From contig JBDTMC010000034.1 of assembly GCA_039934475.1 (NCBI GenBank), positions 1-29,180 of the forward strand: a stretch of 29,180 nucleotides of DNA. Reading direction: 5' to 3'. The position numbers were made by a program, and so were the translations under genes. Of this stretch, positions 1 through 7,584 are shown piece after piece (the stretch's first letter is position 1; each line of letters begins with the position of its first letter). Source of the stretch: JBDTMC01 sp039934475. Its GTDB lineage: Bacteria > Acidobacteriota > Terriglobia > Bryobacterales > Bryobacteraceae. The notes beneath the pieces were generated by a model, which saw only the letters and a program-made list of their open reading frames with translations, searched no databases and was not told the origin of the DNA.

Positions 1-477
1 CTTGGAGTTGGGGAACTGGACGAGCACCTGGCGGCATTCGTCTTCGGCGCGGAGGGCGTGGTTGTTATCGCGGTCGGCCTTCTCCATGCTCCGGTAGTGG
101 ATCTGGCAGATGCGGCTTTGGGATTCGGCCGCCTCTTCCATCTGCGGGTAGAAGAGGATGAAGTCCTTGTATTCGGCTTCAGCCTGGGCCATGCCATGGG
201 CTCCGCCTTCGCGGAACCAGCTATCGGCAATGGCGAGTTTCGCCTTGGCTAGAAATTCCGAGGTGTCGTAGGTGTTGATGAGCGTTTGGAGAGTAAGCCG
301 GGCGATTTCATAACGACCGCGTTCGATGTCGTTGACGGCCTTATCGAAGAGGACCTTATCGGGCTGCTGGGTGTCTTTGGTAATCGGGTTCTCGTATTTC
401 TTCCGATGGAACCCGCACGACGAGAGGAGCCCAAGGCCCAACGCGACGGCCACGACCGAGTTGGCAAAACGATTCAT
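1..477 (-). CDS. bamD: Outer-membrane assembly lipoprotein BamD (partial, 3' end beyond left edge)
   Basis: The first 159 codons are present and the gene continues past position 1 without a stop. The N-terminus is a lipoprotein signal: a hydrophobic stretch followed by the lipobox LSSC, with the lipidated cysteine at residue 21. The rest reads as the TPR region of BamD (ComL/YfiO): FDKAVNDIERGRYEIA, then REGG, AEYKDFILFYPQ and ICQIHYRSMEKADRD, which are hallmark segments of the family. BamD is a periplasm-facing lipoprotein of the BAM complex that helps insert beta-barrel proteins in the outer membrane, so the organism is a diderm. It lies 12 bases downstream of rpe and is probably cotranscribed with rsmB and rpe. 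The start is the ATG at 477, which directly precedes the signal sequence. Confidence 0.9.
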   Translation of the reverse strand, partial: MNRFANSVVAVALGLGLLSSCGFHRKKYENPITKDTQQPDKVLFDKAVNDIERGRYEIARLTLQTLINTYDTSEFLAKAKLAIADSWFREGGAHGMAQAEAEYKDFILFYPQMEEAAESQSRICQIHYRSMEKADRDNNHALRAEDECRQVLVQFPNSK

Positions 478-489
478 AGAGTACAAACC

Positions 490-1164
490 TCAAACACGAA
501 CACTGAATGCCCCGCTGGCGATTTGGCGCATTTCGGCCACCGTAGCCGCAGGGTCGGGAGTTGTGAAAACCGAAGATCCCGTCACCACCCAGTCCACGCC
601 GGAGGTGACGATCTCAGCCAGATTCTCTTTGTTGACGCCGCCGTCGATTTCGATGGCAAAGCGCAGACCGTGATCGCGGCGCTGCTGATGGAGCGCGCGA
701 ACCTTGCGAAGCGAATTCGGGATAAACTGCTGGCCACCGTAGCCGGGGTTGACGCTCATGATGAGGACGTAGTCGGCTATATCGAGGACGTCCTGGAGGA
801 CGTAGATCGGGGTGGCGGGATTGATGACGACTCCGGCGCGGGCGCCTTCACTCTGGATCATGCGGAGGGTGCGATCAAGGTGGATGCAGGCTTCCTGGTG
901 AACGGAGACCTGATCGGCACCAGCCTCAATGAAGAGAGGCGCGTAGCGATCAGGGTCTGTGATCATGAGGTGGACATCTAGAGTGAGGCGGGTAGCCTTG
1001 CGGACGGATTTGACGACGGGGATTCCGATGGTGAAATTGGGGACGAAGTGTCCGTCCATGACATCGAGATGGAGCATAGAAGCCCCCCCGCGCTCGACGG
1101 CGGCGATTTCCTCGCCCAGTCGCGCAAAATCTGCGGAGAGGATAGACGGAACGATCTCAGTCAT
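490..1164 (-). CDS. rpe: Ribulose-phosphate 3-epimerase
   Basis: A full-length 224-residue TIM-barrel epimerase of normal size. It interconverts D-ribulose 5-phosphate and D-xylulose 5-phosphate in the cytosolic pentose phosphate pathway. Visible family motifs are PSILSADF at the N-terminus, LHLDVMDGHFVPN (metal ligands H32 and D34), DVHLMI (H65), SVNPGYGGQQF (phosphate loop) and EIDGGVN (D174, the second catalytic acid). All metal and catalytic residues are intact. It begins 15 bases after the rsmB stop and ends 12 bases before bamD, consistent with an rsmB-rpe-bamD operon. An rsmB-rpe neighbourhood is also common in other bacteria. Confidence 0.96.
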   Translation of the reverse strand: MTEIVPSILSADFARLGEEIAAVERGGASMLHLDVMDGHFVPNFTIGIPVVKSVRKATRLTLDVHLMITDPDRYAPLFIEAGADQVSVHQEACIHLDRTLRMIQSEGARAGVVINPATPIYVLQDVLDIADYVLIMSVNPGYGGQQFIPNSLRKVRALHQQRRDHGLRFAIEIDGGVNKENLAEIVTSGVDWVVTGSSVFTTPDPAATVAEMRQIASGAFSVRV

Positions 1165-1179
1165 TTGCGGTCTGGGGGC

Positions 1180-2358
1180 TCATTTCGATGGTATCACGGC
1201 AGCGTAAAAGCCGTCCCCGGCGTCGAGGCCTGGGGTGCGCCTCACTTCGCGCGCTGGAGGGTGCCCCAGAACGGCCCGCACGACATCCTCATTTTCCTCA
1301 CGTTCGAGGGAGCAAGTGGAATAAACCAACAGCCCGCCGGGCGCGAGGTATTCCAGGGCGCGGGACAAAAGCCGGCCCTGCAACTCCGCCAGCGGGGCGA
1401 AGTCAGTGGGTTTGATGCGCCAACGGATCTCGGGGTTACGTCCAAGCGTGCCGGTTCCGGAACAGGGGGCGTCTACCAGGATACGGTCGAATTTGGTTTT
1501 GAAGGGGAGAGGGGCGGTAGCGTCGAGGACGACGAGGGGGACGCCGGTAGCCTGGAAGTCTCTGAGCCGATTGAGGTTGAGGTCGCAGGCGATGGCGTGG
1601 ACTCCCGATTCCAGAGCCTGGGCGGTTTTGTTGCCAGGGGCGGCGCAGAGATCCAGAAAAGTCTGGCCCGGTTGGAGATCGAGCAGCGGAACAATCGACT
1701 GGGAGCCGGCGTCCTGGATGCGGAGGCCTTGGGTGCTGCCGGTGATGAGTTTGTAGGCTCCTGGTATTCCGGGGGTGGGTTCGAGTTCCGTGGTTTCGGG
1801 GAGAGGAGTGCCGGGAGGGATGCGGACCCAGACTTCGGGCTGGTCGAGGAAGGAGCGGGCGATTTTGTCGGCCACTCCGGGGGTGAATCGATCGTCCCAA
1901 CGGTGAAGCATCCAGGCGGGCATGGAGAGGTCCATCCAGCGTTCCGGGAAACGAACCGGGTCGCGGTGCACCTTTCTTAGTACGGCGTTGACGAAGCCGG
2001 CGGCGGAGGCTTTTCCGTTGCGTTTGACCAGTTCGACGCTTTCGCCGACGGCGGCGTGGGGCGGAATGCGGTCGAGCATGCGCATCTGGTAGACACCCAT
2101 GCGGAGGGCGATGCGGACGGCGGCGTCCTGGACGGAGGGTTCGCGGTGGGAGAAGAAACGGACGAGGAAGTCCAGTTGGCCCTGGCGGCGGAGGCAGCCG
2201 AAGACGAGTTCGGAGGCGAGGCCGGCGTCGCGGGAATCCAGGCGCCGGGAGGCGGCCATGAGGAGGTCAGAGGCGTAGGCTCCGGTTTCGGCACGGCGAA
2301 GGACGTCGAAGGCGACGAGGCGGGCGGGGCTGATGGGTGGAGGTTGGGGCAAGAACAA
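1180..2358 (-). CDS. rsmB: 16S rRNA (cytosine-967-C5)-methyltransferase RsmB
   Basis: This is a NusB-like RNA-binding domain (about residues 10-130) followed by a Rossmann SAM-methyltransferase domain. Motifs are CAAPGNKT (SAM loop, about residue 238), DAPCSGTG (motif IV, C299) and YSTCSLEREEN (motif VI nucleophile, C349). It methylates C967 of 16S rRNA in the cytosol. The reading frame stays open upstream to an ATG at 2577, but those extra 73 codons translate intergenic palindromes and overlap the neighbouring methyltransferase gene, so they are unlikely to be coding. The first plausible starts before the conserved ISPARLVAFDVLRRAE segment are TTG codons at 2358 or 2352. TTG 2358 gives 392 residues, somewhat short for the family (about 430). 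The enzyme call is firm; the exact start is not. Confidence 0.9.
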   Translation of the reverse strand: MFLPQPPPISPARLVAFDVLRRAETGAYASDLLMAASRRLDSRDAGLASELVFGCLRRQGQLDFLVRFFSHREPSVQDAAVRIALRMGVYQMRMLDRIPPHAAVGESVELVKRNGKASAAGFVNAVLRKVHRDPVRFPERWMDLSMPAWMLHRWDDRFTPGVADKIARSFLDQPEVWVRIPPGTPLPETTELEPTPGIPGAYKLITGSTQGLRIQDAGSQSIVPLLDLQPGQTFLDLCAAPGNKTAQALESGVHAIACDLNLNRLRDFQATGVPLVVLDATAPLPFKTKFDRILVDAPCSGTGTLGRNPEIRWRIKPTDFAPLAELQGRLLSRALEYLAPGGLLVYSTCSLEREENEDVVRAVLGHPPAREVRRTPGLDAGDGFYAAVIPSK

Positions 2359-2524
2359 TGATAGGACGAGGGCGCAACCCTCGTCATCCCTTTCGGATGG
2401 AGACAGAAGTCGGAAGACGGAAGTCGTGGGATGAGCCTGGGCACTGTTTTCTGACTTCGGCCTTCTGTCTTCGAACTTCAAGACGAGGGCGGCCCTCGTG
2501 TTACGCGGGGGCCTTGGCCTGGCG
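2359..2524. repeat. Intergenic cluster of nested short palindromes
   Basis: This gap between two minus-strand genes is largely inverted repeats. GACGAGGG (2365-2372) pairs with CCCTCGTC (2378-2385). AGACAGAAG (2401-2409) pairs with CTTCTGTCT (2462-2470), with GAAGTC (2420-2425) and GACTTC (2453-2458) nested inside. ACGAGGG (2483-2489) pairs with CCCTCGT (2493-2499). The first and third palindromes share the same arm sequence. They resemble REP-type intergenic elements. They probably make up the rsmB 5' region, but no clear promoter is visible in them. Confidence 0.6.
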
Positions 2525-3373
2525 TCATTCGGGTCGTTCGGCGCAGTAGCGGACGAGGCGGACTTTGCGGCGGCCAAAGTCGGCGGTTTCGATGGGTTCT
2601 TCGTAACGCACTACGCGGAGTTGGGGGTAGAGGGCCGGCAGTTCACCGGAGTCGAAGACTACGCCGCCACCGATCGAGTTGCCTTTTGTGGCATCGCGGT
2701 GGAAGGCTTCGATGACGAGAATGCCGCCCGGCTTTAGCGCGCGCTGGAGGACGTCTGTCATTTCGCGGCCTCCGACGTAGGAGAGAAGGATGAGGTCCCA
2801 GCGGCGTTCGCCGAAGTCGAAAGTCTCGCTTCCCTTGATCTCGGATTTGAAGTGGACGTTGAGCTTGCGGGCCGTTTCCTGGGCGGCGGCGACGGCCTTT
2901 TCGGCGGGGTCGAACCCGGTGACGTCCCACCCCTGCTGTGCGAGCCAGATGGTGTTGCGGCCCTGCCCCATGCCGACATCCAGGGCTGTTCCCGGCTTGC
3001 GGCCCTTGGCCATCTGGACGAGAAACTCGTTTGGCTGGACGTTGAAGCGAGGCTTTTCTTCGGTCAGGATGCGGTTCCAGCGTTCCACTTCGGCGCGGGA
3101 GCCGGCCGCCTCGACGAGCTTGATCTGAGCCGCTGCATCCGTATCGGTGACGCCACGCGATTTAAGGAAGTCCTTGTAGCGAACCATCAGGTTGGCAGCG
3201 CTTTGCTGGTCAGGCGGGAGTTGCGTGCTCCAGGCGCGGAAGCGTTCGTAAGCACGCTGATCGGCGGGGAGGCCCACGATGCGCTTCTCAACTTCGTACG
3301 GCGTCTGGGAACATACTGGCGGGGCGCGACACAACAGGGGAGCTAGCAACGCTAACCAGAACTGAGATCGCAT
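2525..3373 (-). CDS. Class I SAM-dependent methyltransferase with signal peptide
   Basis: 282 residues. The N-terminus is a typical Sec signal peptide (MRSQFWLALLAPLLC...CSQ), then a helical region of about 90 residues, then a Rossmann methyltransferase core. The SAM-binding motif I is ALDVGMGQGRNTIWLAQ (about 130-146), followed by VTGFDPAEKA, WDLILLSYVGG and LKPGGILVIEAFHRDA. The core resembles TehB/UbiE-type small-molecule methyltransferases; the substrate cannot be read from the sequence. Export is surprising because SAM is cytosolic. Position 21 is a cysteine, but VCSQ is a poor lipobox. Upstream, TGATACGCT (minus strand, 3391-3383) fits an extended -10 element, which would put transcription start within a few bases of the ATG. 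The gene is flanked on both sides by related palindromic repeats. Confidence 0.8.
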   Translation of the reverse strand: MRSQFWLALLAPLLCRAPPVCSQTPYEVEKRIVGLPADQRAYERFRAWSTQLPPDQQSAANLMVRYKDFLKSRGVTDTDAAAQIKLVEAAGSRAEVERWNRILTEEKPRFNVQPNEFLVQMAKGRKPGTALDVGMGQGRNTIWLAQQGWDVTGFDPAEKAVAAAQETARKLNVHFKSEIKGSETFDFGERRWDLILLSYVGGREMTDVLQRALKPGGILVIEAFHRDATKGNSIGGGVVFDSGELPALYPQLRVVRYEEPIETADFGRRKVRLVRYCAERPE

Positions 3374-3408
3374 TGTGCGGTGAGCGTATCACAACTCGGG
3401 GAGTACGG

Positions 3409-3441
3409 ACGAAGGACGCGGGTCCACCCTCGTCATCCCTT
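3409..3441. repeat. Degenerate third copy of the CCCTCGTC palindrome
   Basis: GACGAAGG (3409-3416) faces CCCTCGTC (3427-3434). The segment CCCTCGTCATCCCTT at 3427-3441 is identical to 2378-2392. The left arm has one mismatch. The element sits in the intergenic space between the divergent methyltransferase and NTR-like genes, so related copies bracket the methyltransferase gene. Confidence 0.6.
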
Positions 3442-3506
3442 GGGGTTCGGAGAGGGGCCGGTGTATCGACTGGCGGGAGAAATTTGGCACAGACGGACAG
3501 TTCCTG

Positions 3507-4826
3507 GTGTCTAAGTCGTATGTGCGGATGATTCGACTACTCGCTCTCTTACTCCTGATCGCGCCGCGGGTTCTGCCGTGCTCGTGCGGCACCCAGCGCC
3601 CGTGCGGAAATGTCGCCCGCTCTGCCGTAGTCTTCACCGGGTTGACAATCAGCGGGGGGGATGGCTGGAAATCGCCGAGTGCCCGATTCAAGGTGATTCG
3701 CGCGTTCAAGGGGGTTCATGCGGGGGACCTTGTGGATGTGGATACGGCTTCCCAAACCAGTTGCGCAGCCACATTCCAGGTTGGGCAGGAGTACCTGGTG
3801 TTTGCGCACAATAACGGCGGGCATTTGGGAACGACGCTTTGCGGTGGCTCCCGACAAGTCGCCAAGGCCGTGGAGGAGTTGCGCTATTTAGAGGCGTGGG
3901 AGAAGGGCCAAACGAGGACCGAGATAGTTGGTTACGTGATGCCCAACATTCGCGGCAGTGATCACGATTGGGAGCGAGCGTATGTCCAGATGGTTGGGGC
4001 AAAGGTGCATATCGTGGCGGAGGACGGGAAAGTGGTCCAGACCGCTGCCGGCAAACAGGGGGATTTCAGTGTGCCCGTGGCCGGCCCCGGGCGGTATGAA
4101 GTATCGGTCGACCTCCCGAAGTGGGTAAGCGAGGAGGCGACTCAGACAGTAGTGGTTCCCGCAGCGGGATGCGGCGAGGTTGGGTTTCAGTTGCGTCCAG
4201 ACGGCCAAGTCTTGGGCCGTGCTGTGAACCCAGATGGGGCCGGAGCAAAAGATGTCTTGCTGAAGCTAGTTTCCGTTCTGGATTTCGGCATCACAGTCGA
4301 GACGAGAACCGACCAGCTAGGCCGTTTTCGTTTTCGAGGTGTACCTGCGGGCGCGTACCGATTGGGTGTCAATGCCGACAGCATGGATGATCCCTCCCAA
4401 AAGGTTCCTTATGCGTCGACGTTTTATCCTGGCGTCGGCGATGAACGAAGCGCTCGTGTGATCCGAGTCGGGGAGTTCGGGAAGGTCCAATTGGAGAGTG
4501 TCTTTCAGCTGCCACCCATCCTCAAGCCCGTTACTATTCGAGTGAGAGTGACTTTGGGGAACGGTCAACCTATTCGAGGAGCTTCGGTTTCCTGCACTCC
4601 CGAGGGCCACTCGTATTGGCGCAAGGTCTCGACCGATTCCCAAGGTTTCGTCGATTTCGCGGTGATGGGCCAAATCCCCTACATCGTCGATGTCGACATT
4701 CCGTCAAACCACGAGCTTGCGAAAGCGGGTTACAAGCGGTCTCGATGGATCCGCATATCACCTCGCGCCGGTATAAACGAGGTACAAGTTACTCTGGGCA
4801 ACACAGCGAGCGGGAAACAAAAGTAG
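3507..4826 (+). CDS. Secreted protein with TIMP/netrin-like N-domain and carboxypeptidase-regulatory-like repeats
   Basis: The signal peptide (MIRLLALLLLIAPRVLP) is followed directly by CSCGTQRPCG. The next 110 or so residues have the pattern of the NTR/TIMP-like OB-fold: VVFTGL, RFKVIRAFKGVHAGDLVDV, SCAATFQVGQEYLVFA, LGTTLCGGSRQ. After this come beta-rich modules that read as carboxypeptidase-regulatory-like (CarboxypepD_reg/SdrD-B type), for example GRFRFRGVPAGAYRLGVNAD and VRVTLGNGQPIRGASVSC. No catalytic motif is visible. The GTG at 3507 opens the frame, but the ATG at 3528 gives a cleaner signal peptide and may be the true start; neither has a strong ribosome-binding site. It stands alone, divergent from the methyltransferase. 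An exported adhesion or protein-binding role is inference only. Confidence 0.7.
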   Translation: MSKSYVRMIRLLALLLLIAPRVLPCSCGTQRPCGNVARSAVVFTGLTISGGDGWKSPSARFKVIRAFKGVHAGDLVDVDTASQTSCAATFQVGQEYLVFAHNNGGHLGTTLCGGSRQVAKAVEELRYLEAWEKGQTRTEIVGYVMPNIRGSDHDWERAYVQMVGAKVHIVAEDGKVVQTAAGKQGDFSVPVAGPGRYEVSVDLPKWVSEEATQTVVVPAAGCGEVGFQLRPDGQVLGRAVNPDGAGAKDVLLKLVSVLDFGITVETRTDQLGRFRFRGVPAGAYRLGVNADSMDDPSQKVPYASTFYPGVGDERSARVIRVGEFGKVQLESVFQLPPILKPVTIRVRVTLGNGQPIRGASVSCTPEGHSYWRKVSTDSQGFVDFAVMGQIPYIVDVDIPSNHELAKAGYKRSRWIRISPRAGINEVQVTLGNTASGKQK

Positions 4827-4989
4827 AGCCGCCTCGAATGGCGCTCTCCCGCGCAACGGATGAGTCGGTCCTACGACACGGCACGAATTCGAGGGGTGTC
4901 TGGGGGGCGCTGGTTTACCGAGGATGGAACCTGTGCGAGGGCTGAGATTGCAATGGCGGGTCGATCTGCGCAACTTTTGCAGGCTCGGG

Positions 4990-5018
4990 TTGACAAAAGA
5001 GTCCGTATTCAGTAGGTT
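4990..5018 (+). promoter_or_regulatory. Candidate sigma-70 promoter of the cytochrome/PSD operon
   Basis: A perfect TTGACA (4990-4995) is followed after 17 bases by TAGGTT (5013-5018), which matches the -10 consensus only at its T-A....T positions. Transcription would start near 5025, about 22 bases before the ATG at 5047. It lies in a 220-base gap (4827-5046) with nothing else recognisable, at the head of a five-gene operon. Confidence 0.5.
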
Positions 5019-5046
5019 AGGCGACGACGGCGAGCCTGGGTTTGCT

Positions 5047-7572
5047 ATGCCATCTTCTTTTCTTCCTCTCTGTATTTCTATCCTTGCCGGAGCGCTTTGT
5101 GCTGGTAGCGCAGTAGGGCAAACTTCTCCCAAAGACATTGAGTTTTTTGAAAGCAAGGTGCGGCCGATTTTGGCGCAGAACTGCTATCAATGCCATGGTC
5201 CGCAGGTGAAGACCGCGTTTGGCAATTTGTGGCTGATTAGCCGGTCAGCACTTTTAAAAGGCGGGGATTCGGGCCCAGCTTTGGACGCGGCCAATCCAGA
5301 AGAGAGCCTGCTGCTGAAGGCCATCCGTTATGACGGGGCGATTGCTATGCCTCCGACGGGGAAGTTGAAGCCTTCGGAGATTGACACGCTGGTGCAGTGG
5401 GTGAAGATGGGCGCGCCTTGGCCGGAGGACGCTACAGCCGCGCCGGTGGTGGTGACGAAGGCGCAAAAGAGCGTCGAGGAGCGGCGGAAGGACCATTGGG
5501 CGTGGCAGGCGGTGAAGCGAACGGAGCCTCCGGTGGTGAAGAACGCCGCTTGGGCGCAGACGCCGTTGGATCGATTCATCCTGGCCAAACTGGAAGAGAA
5601 GGGGCTGGCTCCGTCGGGGGAGGCGAATCCTTATACGTTGATTCGACGGGTGTACTTTACGCTGACGGGATTGCCTCCGACGCCTGAAGAAGTGGAAGCC
5701 TTTGTGAAGGACCCAACGCCGGCGGCCTATGCGGCGACAGTGGACCGGCTGCTGGCTTCGCCCCAATTCGGCGAACGGTGGGGGCGGCACTGGCTGGATT
5801 CGACTTACTTTGCCGATACGATGGATATTGGGCGGCGCATTCCGGCGAAGTATGCGTGGCGGTTTCGCGACTACGTGATCGACTCCTTTAACAAGGACAA
5901 ACCGTTCAACCAGTTTGCGGTAGAGCAGATCGCCGGGGATTTGCTGCCTTACCAGACGAATGAGCAACGGCGAAGCCAACTGACGGCTACGGGGTTTTTG
6001 AGCCTTGGCCCGTGGTCACTAGTGAACGCCGATAAAGAGCAATTGAAGATGGACGTGGTGGACCTGCAGATCGATATGATCGGCAAGTCGTTTCTGGGAT
6101 TGACGCTGGCGTGCGCGCGGTGTCACGACCATAAGTTCGATCCCATTCCGCAAAAAGACTATTACGGAGTTGCCGGGATCCTCGCCAGCACGCAAACGCT
6201 GAAGGGGATTATGACGGACGTGTTCAGCGACTTGAACCGCGTGCGACTGCCGGAGACGGCGGCGGAGGCGGCCGATTTTGAGCGCGAGACGGCGCGATAC
6301 GACGCCCAATTCAAGGAGCTGAAGGGGCGTGAGGAGGGGTTTGATCGTCAGAAGCAGAAGGTGGATGCGAAGCTGGCGGAACTGAAGAAGTCGCAGCCAG
6401 AGGAGAGCAATAAGGCGGAAGAGGAGCGGCTGACGAAGGAAGCGGGCGAGTTTGAGGGCCGGGTGAACGAGATCAAGAGCCGGATCAAGCTGCTGGAGTA
6501 CATGAAGCCGACGCTGCCCACCACATTCGCCGTGGAAGACGCGGAAGCGCCGGGGAATGTGCAAGTCACGATCCGGGGCAATGCTCACATGCTGGGAGAT
6601 GAGGCTCCGCGAGGAATGGTGAAGATTGCGACGCTCAGCCAGCCTCCCTCGATTGAGAAGGGGAGCGGGCGGCTGGAGTTGGCGCAATGGGTGGCGAATC
6701 CTACGAACCCGCTGACAGCACGCGTCTACGTGAACCGTGTTTGGTACGACGTGTTCGGCGAGGGCATAGTGCGGAGCGTGGATAACTTCGGGATTCGCGG
6801 CGAGGCTCCGAGTCATCCGGAGTTACTGGACTATCTGGCCACGGACTTCGTGCGGCAGGGCTGGTCAGTGAAAACACTGGTGCGCCAGATGGTGCTTTCG
6901 GAAACATTTCGCATGGCGAGTACGCCGAATAAGGCGGCGATGGACGCCGATCCAGAGAACCGACTGCTGTGGCGGATGAACCGGAAGAGGCTGGCAGGGG
7001 AAGAGATTCGCGATGCGATTCTTCGGATTGACGGGCAATTGGATTTGGGACGCGGCGGGCCGTCGCTGGGCCTGGAGATCCCGGGGAATTTGAAGCCGTT
7101 TGAGCCGACCTTCGTGGATGAGAAACTGCGTGTGCGGGACGATGTCAAGAACCGGCGGACGGTATATCTGCCGGTGTTGCGGAAGAGCCAGATGGACACG
7201 CTGGATATGCTGAACTTGTTTGGATTTCCGGACGCCAACCAAATCAACGGACAGCGGGCTGACACGAGTGTTCCGACACAGGCTCTGTATCTGATGAATT
7301 CGCCGTTTTATCAGGAGCAGTCGAGACTGATGGCGCGACTGATGGAAGAACGGATTGGTCTTTATGATCGGGCACGAGTGGCGGAGTTGATCTGGCGGGT
7401 TTTTAACCGGCCAGCGACGGATGATGAGGTGAAGGAAGGGCTCGATTTCGTTTACGAGATGGAGCGAATGCTGCGGAAACAGCCCAAGCCGCCCGCCGAC
7501 GTGACGGAAGAGGCGTGGGCTCGGTATTGCCAGACTCTGTTTGCTTCCAGCGAGTTCTTGTTTAAAGGGTAA
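5047..7572 (+). CDS. PSCyt1/DUF1549/DUF1553 planctomycete-type cytochrome c protein
   Basis: 841 residues from the ATG at 5047, chosen because it begins a clear signal peptide (MPSSFLPLCISILAGALCAG...); an upstream in-frame ATG at 4924 would bury that signal. Domains in order: PSCyt1 haem domain with CYQCH (C46, C49, H50) and the likely axial methionine in MPP (M101); PSCyt2/DUF1549, including LDRFILAKLEEKGL, LIRRVYFTLTGLPPTPEE and a second haem-type motif CARCHDHKFDP (C356, C359, H360); a charged, probably coiled-coil linker (about 415-500); then PSD1/DUF1553 (NPLTARVYVNRVW ... GEAPSHPELLDYLA). It is exported. The family is thought to act in periplasmic or surface redox chemistry, often suggested for polysaccharide use, but no reaction is established. 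The gene leads the operon, and the next start follows 12 bases later with an AAGGAG site overlapping its stop. Confidence 0.92.
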   Translation: MPSSFLPLCISILAGALCAGSAVGQTSPKDIEFFESKVRPILAQNCYQCHGPQVKTAFGNLWLISRSALLKGGDSGPALDAANPEESLLLKAIRYDGAIAMPPTGKLKPSEIDTLVQWVKMGAPWPEDATAAPVVVTKAQKSVEERRKDHWAWQAVKRTEPPVVKNAAWAQTPLDRFILAKLEEKGLAPSGEANPYTLIRRVYFTLTGLPPTPEEVEAFVKDPTPAAYAATVDRLLASPQFGERWGRHWLDSTYFADTMDIGRRIPAKYAWRFRDYVIDSFNKDKPFNQFAVEQIAGDLLPYQTNEQRRSQLTATGFLSLGPWSLVNADKEQLKMDVVDLQIDMIGKSFLGLTLACARCHDHKFDPIPQKDYYGVAGILASTQTLKGIMTDVFSDLNRVRLPETAAEAADFERETARYDAQFKELKGREEGFDRQKQKVDAKLAELKKSQPEESNKAEEERLTKEAGEFEGRVNEIKSRIKLLEYMKPTLPTTFAVEDAEAPGNVQVTIRGNAHMLGDEAPRGMVKIATLSQPPSIEKGSGRLELAQWVANPTNPLTARVYVNRVWYDVFGEGIVRSVDNFGIRGEAPSHPELLDYLATDFVRQGWSVKTLVRQMVLSETFRMASTPNKAAMDADPENRLLWRMNRKRLAGEEIRDAILRIDGQLDLGRGGPSLGLEIPGNLKPFEPTFVDEKLRVRDDVKNRRTVYLPVLRKSQMDTLDMLNLFGFPDANQINGQRADTSVPTQALYLMNSPFYQEQSRLMARLMEERIGLYDRARVAELIWRVFNRPATDDEVKEGLDFVYEMERMLRKQPKPPADVTEEAWARYCQTLFASSEFLFKG

Positions 7573-7584
7573 GGAGCGAAAGCG

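Noticed and set aside
286..981. A 231-codon plus-strand frame opposite bamD and rpe
   Set aside because: It is the complement of rpe, whose catalytic motifs are complete; it is a high-GC shadow frame.
1048..1980. A 310-codon open frame on the plus strand opposite rsmB
   Set aside because: It lies antisense to the well-supported rsmB and rpe genes, and its translation is Gly/Glu/Ala-rich with no family motif.
4924..5046. Upstream extension of the PSCyt1 protein to an ATG at 4924
   Set aside because: It would place 41 polar residues in front of a textbook signal peptide and would include the likely promoter.
6019..6816. A 265-codon minus-strand frame opposite the DUF1553 cytochrome gene
   Set aside because: It is a leucine/arginine-rich shadow; the plus strand carries the intact domains.
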